The translations under genes were made by a program, and so were the position numbers. DNA of 64,000 bases from Erigeron canadensis. Lineage: Eukaryota; Streptophyta; Magnoliopsida; Asterales; Asteraceae. How positions within the stretch are numbered: the stretch's first letter is position 1; each line of letters opens with the position of its first letter. The notes under the pieces are model-generated. The model did no database searches. It saw nothing but the letters and a program-made list of their open reading frames with translations, and was not told the origin of the DNA. This document shows, in pieces, positions 31,253 through 41,999 of this stretch. The stretch covers positions 9,424,001 through 9,488,000 of the forward strand of contig NC_057765.1 in NCBI RefSeq assembly GCF_010389155.1, written 5' to 3'.

Positions 31253-32494
31253 ATGCAGAGGGCTGCTGCTGCAGCTGAAGCTTCAGCTTCAAGAGCTCGA
31301 CAACCGGAAGCTCGAGCCCCCGTCATCCGTACTTCCGATGAGGTACCAGCAAAGTACCAACCTAAGATTACTTTAGACGTGGTAAGGCGTAAGCCTATGA
31401 TCGCTAATCGGAGGTTAGATTTTGATAACTTAGGGGAGTTAGGGATAGATGTTGAAGAATTGAATGGATTGTTGACACCCCCTTGGAGGGCCTTGTTCTC
31501 CATTAGCACTAACATCTGGAGACATTTGTGCAATGAATTCTTTAGTTCGTTTGGATTGAATACAGACGAAGGTAGTTGTAAGAAAACGGTTATGACATTC
31601 CATTTAGGAGGTCAAATTCATTGTATGTCTTATCAAGAGTTTGGGGTCCATTTGGGTTTTTATAGTGAAGAGGATGTTCAGAGGGTGGCTTTTACTAAAG
31701 GAATTGTTCAATGGCCTGCATCTATGACTGCAACTAGGTTTTGGGAGGAGGAAGATTTGAGTGACCAAGAATTCCATTATAATGTCAAACAATCTGCTGT
31801 TAGGAATCCAGTGTATAAGTTGCTCTTGAGAATGATAGCCGAAACCATTTCTAATAGACATAGTAGTTCAAATAATGCTACTAGTACCGATCTATTTTTC
31901 TTGTATTGCATGGTTCGGAAGGTCTCTTGTAACTTAGCTAGGGTCGTAGCTTTATATTTGTATGAAAAGGGGCGTGGTAAAGTTAAGGGGCATGTAGCCG
32001 GTGGTTTCCTTGTTTGTCATTTGGCGAGGCGGATGGGATTGGTCCAGACTGATCAATTTGGTCTTTTACCGGGCTTTCAAGCTTATTGTCGCAGTGGGGT
32101 GCTTGATAGGGGGACAATGATTAGGATGGTTATGGTTAGCCAGAATGAGGAATCGGAGGATGAAGGAGAGGATATGGATGCTAAAGATGATGAGGATGAG
32201 ATGGATGAGGAGCAGGAGACTGGTGTTGGTGCTTCTGTGCCTGCTAGAGGTGCTACCTCTAGCTCACATGCTTTTGATTTTTCAGGTTTAGGGCATCGTA
32301 TGGATGAGATTTTTCATGGGATGACTGGAATTAACGACCGGTTGGACCGCCAGGATGATTGGTCGCGATTTGTGGGTAGTCAGGTTAACCGAATGGCGTA
32401 TCAGCAGGAGTACTTCCAGCCATATATGCAGAGTTGGATTGCTTCTGGGTCTCCTCCACAGGTTCCTTCTATGCCATTGCAGGTGCCTCCCTAG
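31253..32494 (+). CDS. Athila third ORF (ATHILA ORF-1-like), 413 codons, probably shortened
   Basis: The best preserved frame of the element. The Ala- and Arg-rich start (MQRAAAAAEASASRARQPEA) is followed by a globular part (about residues 45-290) with RRLDFDNLGELGIDVEELN, FHLGGQIHCMSYQEFGVHLG and VSCNLARVVALYLYEKGRGK. Then come an acidic stretch (about 300-325, NEESEDEGEDMDAKDDEDEM) and a Gln/Pro-rich tail. The middle resembles what I recall as the plant ATHILA ORF-1 family; not searched. It lies in the env position but I see no signal peptide or clear membrane span. TAG at 32492-32494 is followed by a CAG and more Gln/Pro coding; with a frame change the tail would continue to about 32661, so the original protein was probably longer. 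Confidence 0.7.
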   Translation: MQRAAAAAEASASRARQPEARAPVIRTSDEVPAKYQPKITLDVVRRKPMIANRRLDFDNLGELGIDVEELNGLLTPPWRALFSISTNIWRHLCNEFFSSFGLNTDEGSCKKTVMTFHLGGQIHCMSYQEFGVHLGFYSEEDVQRVAFTKGIVQWPASMTATRFWEEEDLSDQEFHYNVKQSAVRNPVYKLLLRMIAETISNRHSSSNNATSTDLFFLYCMVRKVSCNLARVVALYLYEKGRGKVKGHVAGGFLVCHLARRMGLVQTDQFGLLPGFQAYCRSGVLDRGTMIRMVMVSQNEESEDEGEDMDAKDDEDEMDEEQETGVGASVPARGATSSSHAFDFSGLGHRMDEIFHGMTGINDRLDRQDDWSRFVGSQVNRMAYQQEYFQPYMQSWIASGSPPQVPSMPLQVPP

Positions 32495-35002
32495 CAGTTC
32501 CCTCCTCAGCAGCCGTTTATGCCCCACCGTCGATTTATCCCATCAGCCAGAATGCTTTTGATCACTACTATCCCCAGTACGGTCAGGCGGGCCCTTCTGA
32601 TTCAGGTACCAGTAGTTCACAACCGCCTTCCTACAGTGGTGATAGGTACTCTGGTAATTAATGCCTTTGATTTCTATGGTATATTTTGGGAGAGACATGA
32701 TGGTGACGGTGATGGCGCTCCTTCAGCTTTTCCTCCTGAGTTTTGATTATTGATGGTTATGATTATAATTATTGGAACTTTTTTACATTTTTATATTTCC
32801 AGTTTATATTTTGATGTGTGTTTATTTGTTTGTAACCACCTTAGTGAGGTGATGAGACTAGTTTCCTTTCCTTTTATGATGGTTTGATTGGGTAGAATTC
32901 TACATTGCAGGGCTTATTTTTATATATTCGTTAACATTTTATTGTGTGTTCATGGTGATAGCACGTTGACTGTCATATGCATATGCTGGCAGTAAGTTCA
33001 GCGCTCATGTTTCTTGTTGGCATCATTCACGCATGGAACACCTTTCATACCCGACAAGTTTTTCTTATTCCTTATTTTTGCTTCTTAGTTTACTTTTCCC
33101 TATTTCCCTTAGATTGACTTAGTTTATTGGACATTGAGGACATTGTCCAACTTAAGTGTGTGTGTGTGTGTGGGGGGGGGGGGGGGGTAAATAGGAAAAA
33201 GTCGGGTATTTTAGAGGAATTTTGAAACTTTTGCTTGCTTGTCCTTGTAGTTAATTGCTTTTGTCACCTAATTATACATATAATTGAGCAATGTAACTAC
33301 ACCCTTGGCAAAATTTTAATATGTGGAATGTGTTTTGACTGATTAACGTGGCATCCCTTCTGGATTAATAACATTACTAGCGTGCTTATAGCACCAAAAC
33401 ACCAAAATTGTGAGATATTATTGATTCATTGCTAGATATGATAGGTGTTACGGTTTTGGAACTATTAGCCTTGTAAATTTTTCCCTCTCATAGGCTTTTG
33501 GATTTATCCGGAAGTAAGGGTCTCTTTTAGAGCTCTGAACTATGATGTGCAAGTTTGAGGTTGGTTTTCCATTTCCGGATTATTTAATTTTCTATGAGTG
33601 TGCCGGTGATAGCGTTGATTCTAGAACTTGTCCTGGTTGATCGTTCCGTGGTTTTCTAGATGAAGAAGAGGCAAATTTAGAATTAAACCTTTGTTCTTTG
33701 TATGTTTCACCCTTGTTTCGTGAAAATCTGTTTTATGTGCATGTTTTGTAATGTGCTTAGTAGTTAACTACACTGGTTAGTGAACCACCCGTTTAAAACC
33801 CTTGTGTTGCACTCACTTTTAGTGCAAGAAACAATAGAAAACATGTTGTCATTAGCCCGTTCTTTGTATTAAATCCACCAAATATATACCTTTCCTAGCA
33901 ATACCGATAGTCGACGTCCTGGTGGGTTATTGGTTGCCTTTGCTAGATTGGATGGTTTGGGTTTTGCCTTATTATGTCGGGTCGGGATATTCTCATTTTA
34001 TGGGGGTAGTTTGATTTCGTCGTGGTTCGTGGATAAAGTCTAGATTGTTCATCTTAGCAATACGTTGTAATGATGTGTCACTGTTTCTTCATTATGTAAG
34101 AGAATACCAATTAGGCAGAGTAAAAGTAGCTCACAAAAAAAAAAATTTGAATATAAAAAAAAAAGAATAAAAGAATTGAAAAACAGAAAAATGAAAAAAA
34201 ATGAGCTTGGGCTGTCAGTTGGTATTTCTCCTTTTTGTCAACTCATTTTGCGAAAGTTGGTTCGTCATTATAACCAACAAAGTGTGCTGAAGTTTAATAT
34301 ATATATGGTTAGAGTGTTTGGAGTTGGCAAGTTTGTTTGAAGTCAACATTGGTTAGATATGGTTGATAAGTTGTTTGATTGTCATACACCACTATGGTGT
34401 CGGTTTTTGGATCGTTCTATTGGGGCTGTGGTCGGGAGAACTTCTTGGGATGTGGACCGTTGGCAACTAATGACATGGGTTTGTTTGGACTAGACTATAT
34501 GTGAAAATTTTGTTAAATGTTGTGTTAGTTCTTTGTTAACACCATTTGTTTACGCAAATTTCCATACCCTGTTTAACTACCCGGTTAAGCCTCATAAATG
34601 ATACAACCCTTAAAGTCCTCTTCTGATAGACGTTATAGGGCGCTAGCGCCTTGGCGATGTAGGAACGAACCTAGTACAAGCCTATGGTTAAAAGATTATG
34701 CATCACGACTTGGCATTGAGTGATTATTCAAATATTCAACCCCAAAAGTAAGTTAGTTGGAGTAGGATAGGCGATTTGTCACTTATTCGGTTCATTTGTG
34801 CTTAGTCGTGTTATTAAGGCTTGTGTATGGGTTACATATTGTCAAACATTCCGGTTTTCATTTAAGAATAAAACTGCCTAACCATTTATCCTTATTCTTG
34901 ATTGTGGTTGAGCTTCTTTTTGATTACTAAAATGTGGTTCCATGATGTGCCAAGGAGTTTTATGATTTTCAACTTGGATTTGCTTGAGGACAAGCAAAGC
35001 TT
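32495..35002 (+). other. Athila 3' non-coding region
   Basis: No coding beyond the ORF tail. At 33141-33187 ACTTAAGTGTG runs into a GT repeat and a long G run, matching the context of the real PPT (CTTAAGTGTGGGGGG). A-rich runs at 34135-34200. The rest has no recognised feature. Confidence 0.6.
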
Positions 35003-35017
35003 AAGTGTGGGGGGATT
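35003..35017 (+). other. Athila polypurine tract
   Basis: AAGTGTGGGGGGATT lies directly before the TGATGTGTC start of the 3' LTR. Confidence 0.85.
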
Positions 35018-36507
35018 TGATGTGTCATATTTTATACCATTTCCCACGTGATTTTAGAACCAATTATTCGTTATTTTGATAGTTTTATACCCAACTTTCG
35101 ATGCTTTGAAGGTGTGTTAAGTGTTTTCAGGTTGGAAATTGATTAGACGAATGAATTGGTTGATTTTGATGAGTTATGGAAGAAATGGGAGAACGATTCG
35201 GTTGAAATCAAGCGAAAGATGAAGTAAACCAAATCTGGAAGTTGTAACGGCCGTTACTATTGTAACGGGTGTTACATAGTGATTTTTGGTTTTGGTCTGT
35301 AACTGGCAGTTAGTATCCTAACGGCAGTTAGTCTCCCATTGATTTGTAACGGGCGTTACTCAGCTAATGGTTGTTAGTCATCTAGTACAAGTGTAACGGC
35401 CAGTTACTACACTAACGGCCGTTACACGCTGAGTTTGTATATAAGTTCAGTTAGGGTTCTGCTCTTTGGACGAATTCTTGGCATAATTTTCAAAGTTCTC
35501 TCATAGCTTTTAACACTTTGGAGCAAACAAGTGGTTAGGGTTTTACATCTTTTTAGCTTTGGATTGTAATCATCATTGCTACCGGATTATCTTTAATCAT
35601 TTGGTATAATATAATTTCTTCTCTATTTGTTTGTTCTTGTGTTTTTAATATGAGTAGCTAAATCCTTAGCACCCGCTTGGGTAGTAAGCATGTCATAGGG
35701 TCGAATTAATATTGCTTGTAAATGTTGGACAAGGTTTATATGTTTAATCGAAGATCCACATTTATTTGGATTTAAATATTGTTTTCAACTTTTATATTAA
35801 TCGATTGATAATTGTAATTAGAAGTTCGGAGGAAATCTACGTCCATTGTCATTGATTTATGAAATGGTATCGGTCTATAATTAACCTAAACGTTGGAGTT
35901 CGGGAGAAATCAACGATAAAGATTAAAAACAATTAAATTCATTTCGAGTGTGTCAACGCTTATGATAGAGGGATCCGATTAGGCGAATAAGCAGTTCGGG
36001 AGAAAGCTTTCAAAAGATTAAATCATAAAATCAATTCAGGTATTTAATGCTTAACTGTTTAGAGTAGAAATTAAATGCGGGAGTGATAATTATGCTTTGA
36101 GCAGTTAAAGTTTCAAGTATAACGGGAGTTCATCTTGTCTATCCTTTGAGTCGTTCAACAAATGCAAGTAATATTTAGACCCGATGATTGACATGTGAGC
36201 TGACCCAAGTAGGTGTTCCTTTTAAATCGGTGTTAAGATTCAACAATCAAATATTCTTCTGCGATTAATCTTACGGGATTACTGACTTTTCTCACTAACT
36301 TTTGCAACGTGACAATTCGGTCAGAAAAACCCCCCCTTTTAATTTGAATCACTTTACTGTAACATCTGCTTAATAAGTCCTTGTGTTCGACCTCGGTTTA
36401 CCAAGTCAACTATATTGCATACGAACGGGTTCACTGCCCGTAAGTGTGTAGTAGTCAGTAGCTAGGTATGTCGTTTTTATAAATTTAAGACTAGAAAATA
36501 CACATCA
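35018..36507 (+). repeat. Athila 3' LTR
   Basis: 1490 bp, paired with 22292-23784, with the same palindrome array and TATATAAG. It ends CACATCA before the ATTGG duplication. Substitutions relative to the 5' LTR are scattered, with a cluster in the sixth palindrome unit (ACGGCCTTTA versus ATGGTTGTTA). Confidence 0.96.
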
Positions 36508-36585
36508 ATTGGTTAATTAGTCATTAGTTCAACTGTCTTATAGTATATATTAAGATTAAGATTAAAAGATTAATAAGGGTATTTA

Positions 36586-36684
36586 TGAGCTAAAAAATAC
36601 TTATGACAAGGTTAATAAAAAAAACAATACCATATGGACGATCATCCATATATTAATAAAAAAAAAAGAAATTGCCTAATTTTA
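36586..36684 (+). repeat. 100-bp direct repeat (right copy)
   Basis: Partner of 19227-19327, including CATATGGACGATCATCCATA. It starts about 30 bp beyond the 5' end of Helitron 4. Confidence 0.8.
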
Positions 36685-37149
36685 CACATACCAAACCAGC
36701 CTACTTGCCTCTATATGTGTGATTATATTATGTCAGTTTTGACGTATTGATTAACTCATGAACATCCTTTGTTTCTGATAAATTGATTTCCATCCATTTA
36801 AAGCGAAAGTCAAATTTCTTTAACATAGTTTCTCTTTTTTTACGTAAAAATTGGCTTTAGACAATCTATTAGGAGCTTCTCAGGACTATCTTTAGAAGTA
36901 CTAGTTCCAGTCCATCAACAAAAAAACATTGTAAAGACTAATTTCCCCCTAAAATATACCCAATGCAAAGAACTAATTTTGGATCCAAAATTTATTTAAT
37001 TCTATCTTTTTATTTAAACTTTACACTTTTAACCCTTCAAAATATAAATAAAACACATTACTTCATTAAAACAAAATCTAAATAAAACACAACTTCATTA
37101 AAAATAAAAAATACATTAGAACATTAAAAAAAAAATAAAAATTTCAGTA
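36685..37149. other. AT-rich interval, nothing recognised
   Basis: No open frame of note and no repeat structure beyond A/T runs. Confidence 0.5.
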
Positions 37150-38990
37150 ACAAATATGGATCAATTGGATTGTTTCTTGCTTGAAATCGGCTAGAACATC
37201 GGTTCTTGTGAATGGGAGTACAACAAAAGAATTTTCTATAAGTAGGGGTCTTCAATTCGCCAGGGTGATCCCATGGCTCCGTTCTTGTTCATCCTTGCGA
37301 TGGAAGGTCTTCATGTTGCATTTGATATTCTAGTGAGACCAGGGAGATTTCTCCCGATTTCACATTTGTTGTAGCGGATGACATGATTTTACTCGGTGAG
37401 TGGTCTCCCTTTAACTTCGAAACCATCCAGTTGGCTTTCAAGTTTTTCTATGTAATCTCGGGTCTAAAGATGTGCAAGTCATCTACTTTTGAAATCGGTG
37501 TACAAGATGTAGATGTGGCTTCTTTTGGGCAGTGCGAATGGGATGCAAACCAGTTATGCTAGCTTTCACTTATCTTGGTATTCCAATTGGTCGATCTATG
37601 TTGAGGGTTAATGATTGGGATTGCATGATCCAAAAATTCAAAAAGAAACTTTCGGTTTGGAATGCTAAACTCCTTTCTATCGGTAGGAGAACTACGCTCA
37701 TCTCTTCGGTTTTAGGATCCGCTGCGATTTACTACCTATCTATTTTTAAGCTTCCTAAAATGGTCAATAAGACCCTTGAATCATTGAGATCCAAATTTAT
37801 TTTGGGCACAACGGACGATTGTAAGAAGATGGGTGGATTAAATGGAAACTTGCACTAGCTTATAACGATGTTGGAGGGTTAGGCATTGGTAGTATTTATG
37901 CACTTAATTTAGCTCTTATATATAAATGGCGATGGTGGTCATTTTCTAACATGGATCAGTTGTGGGTGAAAGTTATTATGACAATTCATGGCAAAGAAAG
38001 CTCAATGCAATTTTTCATCCAAGAATCGTGGTGTATGAACTTCAATTTGCAAAACTTTTAGAAAAATTTATGCATTGCCTTTGGTCGCTACAAGTACTAT
38101 CACTAGGCGAATTGGTAATGGGGTACTGACTTTTTTTTGGAAGGATATTTGGGTAGGGAATGAAACTCTTTGTAATAGATTTCCACGTCTCTTTGATTTG
38201 GAGTCAGACAAGCTTTGCTCATGTTAATGATAGGTGTAGGGATGGTGATTGGGCATGGTCATGGCATAGAAACTTATAGGGAGGGGCTGAATCATCACAT
38301 TTAGATGAATTAAAGACGTTACATTTTGTAAGCCTTGATGATAGAGAAGGTTAGTAGGTTTGAAGTGTGCCAGGCCAAGTACTTTTTTTTTCTGTTTGAC
38401 AATTTCGTTTATGTCTTGAACGTGCTCTTTTGCCTTGCAAGCCAATCAAGACCAGGTGGAACTCATTGGTGCCTAAGAAAGTCAATATCTTCATGTGGCG
38501 TCTTTTACGAGATCGACTACTATCTCGTTCCAATCTAAGTAGAAAAGGTTTAGACATGAATGATATCTCATGTTCTCTTTGCCAGCATAATGTTGAATCT
38601 GTTGAGCATCTATACTCGTAATGCATCTTTTATACTCGGCTTTCTCAGCTTTTTGTGAAGTGGTTTCATGTTGATATGCCTATCAGTAGCCCAAAGTCGC
38701 TCTTAGCTTGGATTCATGATTCACAGTTTACATCCAGATTCAAAAGAATTTTAGAAGCTCCTTGCTTTGTGTGGTGGTGGTCACTTTGAAAACACAGAAA
38801 TCAGGTTGTTCACCAGGCTAATGATGATTCATGTGGTGACGTATTTCAGTCTATTGTTTCTACTTCTTATTGTTGGTTATCTACTCATCATAGAAAATCT
38901 AGTTTTTCATGGCATGTATAGGCGATGAGTCCTTCCTTTCTTTTGTAATTGTATCTTTTTTATTATTGCTTAGGCGCCTTATCGAAGCAT
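37150..38990 (+). pseudogene. LINE ORF2 remnant: end of reverse transcriptase to zf-RVT
   Basis: 5'-truncated. Readable with frame changes: SVLVNGSTTKEFSISRG (about 37200), GDPMAPFLFILAMEGLH (broken after the Arg of RQGDP), ADDMILLGEW, TYLGIPIGRSM (near 37565), KLSVWNAKLLSIGRRTTLIS and a GWIKW-type motif. From 38430 comes the zf-RVT region, KKVNIFMWRLLRDRLLSR...CSLCQHNVESVEHL. The tail has AATAAAATTTTAG but no poly(A) run. Many frameshifts; a dead copy of a plant L1-type LINE, different from the one at 43230. Confidence 0.85.
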
Positions 38991-39175
38991 ATTAATAAAA
39001 TTTTAGCTATTCTAAAAAGAGATGTGGGAAATGTGTATATAACTGAGCATATGAATTCTCATCTATTTTCTGTATAACAAAAAGAATGATACTATCACCA
39101 AAACACACACAAAGAATAGTTCACTTACATATAATATTTATGATCATTAAAATTTCTATGTTGCGTATCGAGTTC

Positions 39176-39734
39176 TGTTGGTGCAGTTTCTGTGCATCTA
39201 TTATTGTCCGCTACAATGCAATTCAAGAGATGGGCTATGTACTAGATTGCATATTTGTGTAGGAGACATCATGTATGAGCCATTATCTATACTACATTGT
39301 GTATGAGATAATGTCTATACTACATTAATCTATGAGATACTATCTATGCTACATTAATCTCTATGAGATGATAATATAGTGTGTGTGTATTTGAAGCCCA
39401 AGCCCAACCCATGTATTATGAGTAAGTTATATATATGTCAGATATGTCTAGGGTTTCAGTTAATGGTTTTAGACAACTCAAAAAACTATTCATTAATGGG
39501 GTAGAGATCTGTACCCCGTCCCACAATGATGTATACTCAGTTGGTTCTTGTAATCTTATGATTAATGATAATATATGAATTATACATCTATGTGTTCTAT
39601 CGATCTCCTATTCGTATTTATTTGTTTATGTATATATGTGATTATATTAAAAGCCTCAAGAACAGATTCCAGGTGGATTCCGCACACTTGAATTCGTACA
39701 GATCTCGATGTTCAAGGGTCAACGGGACCTAACA
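39176..39734 (+). repeat. 5' LTR of the non-autonomous Copia-type element
   Basis: 559 bp, TG...CA. Contains repeated GAGATAATGTCTATACTACATT strings (39285-39370) and ends in a block with ATTCGTACAGATCTCGAT that also ends the 3' LTR. Confidence 0.93.
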
Positions 39735-39735
39735 G

Positions 39736-39748
39736 TGGTATCAGAGCC
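39736..39748 (+). other. Primer binding site (initiator tRNA-Met type)
   Basis: TGGTATCAGAGCC follows the LTR end after one G, the standard Copia arrangement. Confidence 0.92.
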
Positions 39749-39884
39749 AGGTTGGCTTTATGTCTCAAGATTCGAGATCTTAAAAATGTTGCCCAGATTC
39801 AAGTTGATTCGATGTATTTGATGAAGATGAAGGTCAGATGCGTTGTTAAAGATCAAATATGTGATTCCTGATACTACAATAACC

Positions 39885-40030
39885 TCTCCTATAAGACATT
39901 AAACCTTCTCCTATAAGACATTAAACCTTTTCCTATAAGACATTAGCCATTACTTCATTCCTATCCTTCTTATAAGACATTATCCTATAAGACATTACCT
40001 ATAAGCCCTCCCTATAAGACCTTGTTCCTA
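39885..40030 (+). repeat. CCTATAAGACATTA short repeat, about 7 copies
   Basis: Irregularly spaced copies of CCTATAAGACATTA with variable linkers in the interior of the non-autonomous element; nearby sequence to 40090 looks like further decayed copies. Confidence 0.8.
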
Positions 40031-40489
40031 TACAACCTTAATTTCCTTACACGTTCTTATACTGCCTTTTCTTATACTACCTTATCATATACTATATTCA
40101 CATATACAGGGGTTTCAAAATGTTGACCGAATTTAACCTAAGGCATTTTAAGTTCATATGAACTTACTAATGAGATAGGTTTTATTTATGTACTTGTTTG
40201 AAAGAAAGATAAAGAATGGGAGATAGCTGAAACGGAAGACAGATGATGCGCTACTATTCACAGTTTTTGCAGAAAAATTGGGGGGGGGGGGATAAAACCC
40301 AGATGTTAGATTTCTGAGCAAAACTTTGAAATACTCGAGATTAGTTAGTGATCAAAGTGTTATTCTGCTCAGTTCTTCTTCTGATTAACAGTTGACAGTG
40401 TTTATACTTTCAAAATTCTCGAGTAACGGAGATCATAGTGTTTTCAGTTATGATTGACACTATTCAATAAAATGATATATCTATCTGAA

Positions 40490-40785
40490 ACAAGTTCGTG
40501 CTCATGTTATCATGTAGAGGTTTCACTACAAAAAAAAGAGGCCTTCAGAGACTGAAAAATCAGTCGTTGTTGATTATTCAGTTACGGAAGCTTAGTCATA
40601 GAAAGTACAAGCCTATAGAAAACAGGAAAATCAGTCTTTATTTTTCAGTCTCTGAAGACCTGTTTTTTTGTAGTGTTTGTCCCCCGTGCTTGCATCATCA
40701 AGAAGATGTCTATTTTCTTGTTATAAGTTCGTGTTTATGTTATCACGTAGAGGTTTGTCCCCGTGCTTCCATCATCACAAGCTTA
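40490..40785 (+). repeat. Tandem duplication, one copy filled by a MITE and one empty
   Basis: ATGTTATCATGTAGAGGTTT + MITE + TTTGTCCCCCGTGCTTGCAT at 40504-40697 matches the uninterrupted ATGTTATCACGTAGAGGTTT + GTCCCCGTGCTTCCAT at 40737-40772. The second copy therefore shows the site before insertion. Confidence 0.85.
40524..40675. mobile_element. 152-bp CACTA-type MITE
   Basis: It starts CACTACAAAAAAAAGAGGCC and ends in the inverted form (GACCTGTTTTTTTGTAGTG), with roughly 40-bp arms including CAGAGACTGAAAAATCAGTC. The target-site duplication is TTT (40521-40523 and 40676-40678), 3 bp as for CACTA elements, confirmed by the empty paralogous site 230 bp downstream. Confidence 0.9.
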
Positions 40786-41203
40786 TTTTTTCATTTATGC
40801 AAGATAACAAGAAACAAATCGAGTAAAGAGATTCCAAGTTGTGTGCATACACTTTCATATCCATTGAAGCACACGAGACAGGGTCTATGGTATTACATTT
40901 TGTGATTCAGGTTGTAGGGTTTCTTATCTTTGTGAGAGCTGATTGATTTGATGCGCGCTGATTGTTGGAAATTCAATTTCTCTATTATATGTCGGTTAAG
41001 CAAGACGTGGTTAATTTCTCGGGCAATGATCCAAGGGTGGAAGATTGCATATGTTTAATTCGAAGGTGGTTACTGTTGAGGGGGAAACTACGATGAGATG
41101 TGTTGGGTTATTTAGTTGTCATAAAGATATTTTGCAGTTTGAAGATCAAGATGCAGTGTTACAAGATTGAGTCTCAAACATAGATCACCCGTTATAATTA
41201 GTT

Positions 41204-41291
41204 AAGGGGGAGTCTGTTGATGCAGATTTTCTATAACTAATTATGTATATTGGAGTTCAACAGAATTAATTGCACCAAAAAAGGGGGAGTC
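41204..41291 (+). other. Two PPT-LTR-start motifs in tandem; the second is the working one
   Basis: AAGGGGGAGTCTGTTGATGC at 41204 and AAGGGGGAGTCTGTTGGTGC at 41281 both look like a polypurine tract followed by the LTR start. Only the second is followed by a whole LTR. Repeated PPT motifs are known in some Copia lineages. Confidence 0.75.
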
Positions 41292-41843
41292 TGTTGGTGC
41301 AGTTTCTGTGCATCTATTATTGTCCGCTGCAATGCAATTCAAGAGATGGGCTATAAGAAATTCATTTGTACTAGATTGCATATAGTGTATGAGACATTAT
41401 CTATAGTACATTGTGTATGAGATGATGTCTATACTACATTAATCTATGAGATGCTATTTATGCTACATTAATCTCTATGAGATGATAATGTAGTGTACGT
41501 GTACTTGAAGTCTAAGCCCAGCCCATATATTATGAGTCAGTTATATATATGTCAGATATGTCTAGGGTTTTAGTTAATTGTTTTGGACTAGTCTGAAAAC
41601 TATTCACTGGCATGGGGTAGAGATCTATACCCCGTCTCACCATGATTTATACTCATTTGATACTTGTAATCTTATGATTAATGATAATATATGAGTTATA
41701 CATAAGTGTTCTATCTCCTATTCGTATCTATTTGTTTATGTATATATGTGATTATATTAAAAACCTCAAGAACGGATTCAGGTGAATTCCGCACACCTGA
41801 ATTCGTACAGATCTCGATCTTCAAGGGTCACCGGTACCTAACA
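41292..41843 (+). repeat. 3' LTR of the non-autonomous Copia-type element
   Basis: 552 bp, paired with 39176-39734; differs by scattered substitutions and a 16-bp insertion near 41350 (AAGAAATTCATTTGTA). Confidence 0.93.
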
Positions 41844-41999
41844 AGTTCTCAGATATATATTTGATACAGTAAGTACAAGAAAAAGTTTCAGTAAAGTAAA
41901 CAAATATATCATATACACACACATCTGTATCTGTATGACTGTATCTATAATAATGGTCAAACATATAAGATGATAAACTTTATTCCAATAAAATTTACA

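Larger units (their letters stand above)
22292..36507 (+). mobile_element. Complete Athila-lineage Ty3/gypsy retrotransposon, 14.2 kb
   Basis: Flanked by a perfect 5-bp target-site duplication ATTGG (22287-22291 and 36508-36512). LTRs start TGATGTGTCATATTTTATAC and end AAATACACATCA; sizes are 1493 and 1490 bp, about 3 percent different where I compared them by eye. Order: LTR, PBS, gag-pol in one frame, long spacer with a palindrome array, third ORF, non-coding region, PPT, LTR. The reading frames carry stops and frameshifts and the protease has lost its catalytic Asp, so it is dead, although its structure is complete. It inserted into a Helitron. Confidence 0.95.
21474..36555 (-). mobile_element. 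Helitron 4, split by Athila (about 860 bp without it)
   Basis: On the minus strand it starts TCTTAATATATACTATAAGA after A at 36555 and ends TAAAATCTAG at 21477-21474 with a degenerate hairpin (GTCTAGTGTTGGACACGGG) before it. The arms on the two sides of Athila join at ATTGG, the Athila target site, and together form the mirror image of Helitron 2. No coding. Confidence 0.72.
39176..41843 (+). mobile_element. Non-autonomous Copia-type LTR element, 2.7 kb, no coding
   Basis: LTRs 39176-39734 and 41292-41843 (TGTTGGTGCAG...CCTAACA), perfect 5-bp target-site duplication AGTTC (39171-39175 and 41844-41848), PBS TGGTATCAGAGCC for initiator tRNA-Met at 39736 and PPT at 41276-41291. The 1.5-kb interior has no pol motif and holds a short-unit repeat, a duplicated segment with a CACTA MITE, and a second PPT-LTR-like junction. 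Size lies between TRIM and LARD elements. It would need proteins from a related Copia element. Confidence 0.92.

Noticed and set aside
33141..33187. GT repeat and G run as a regulatory Z-DNA or G-quadruplex element
   Set aside because: It is best explained as a slippage-expanded PPT-like motif in Athila; single G runs also occur at 14228, 30517, 40279 and 45817.
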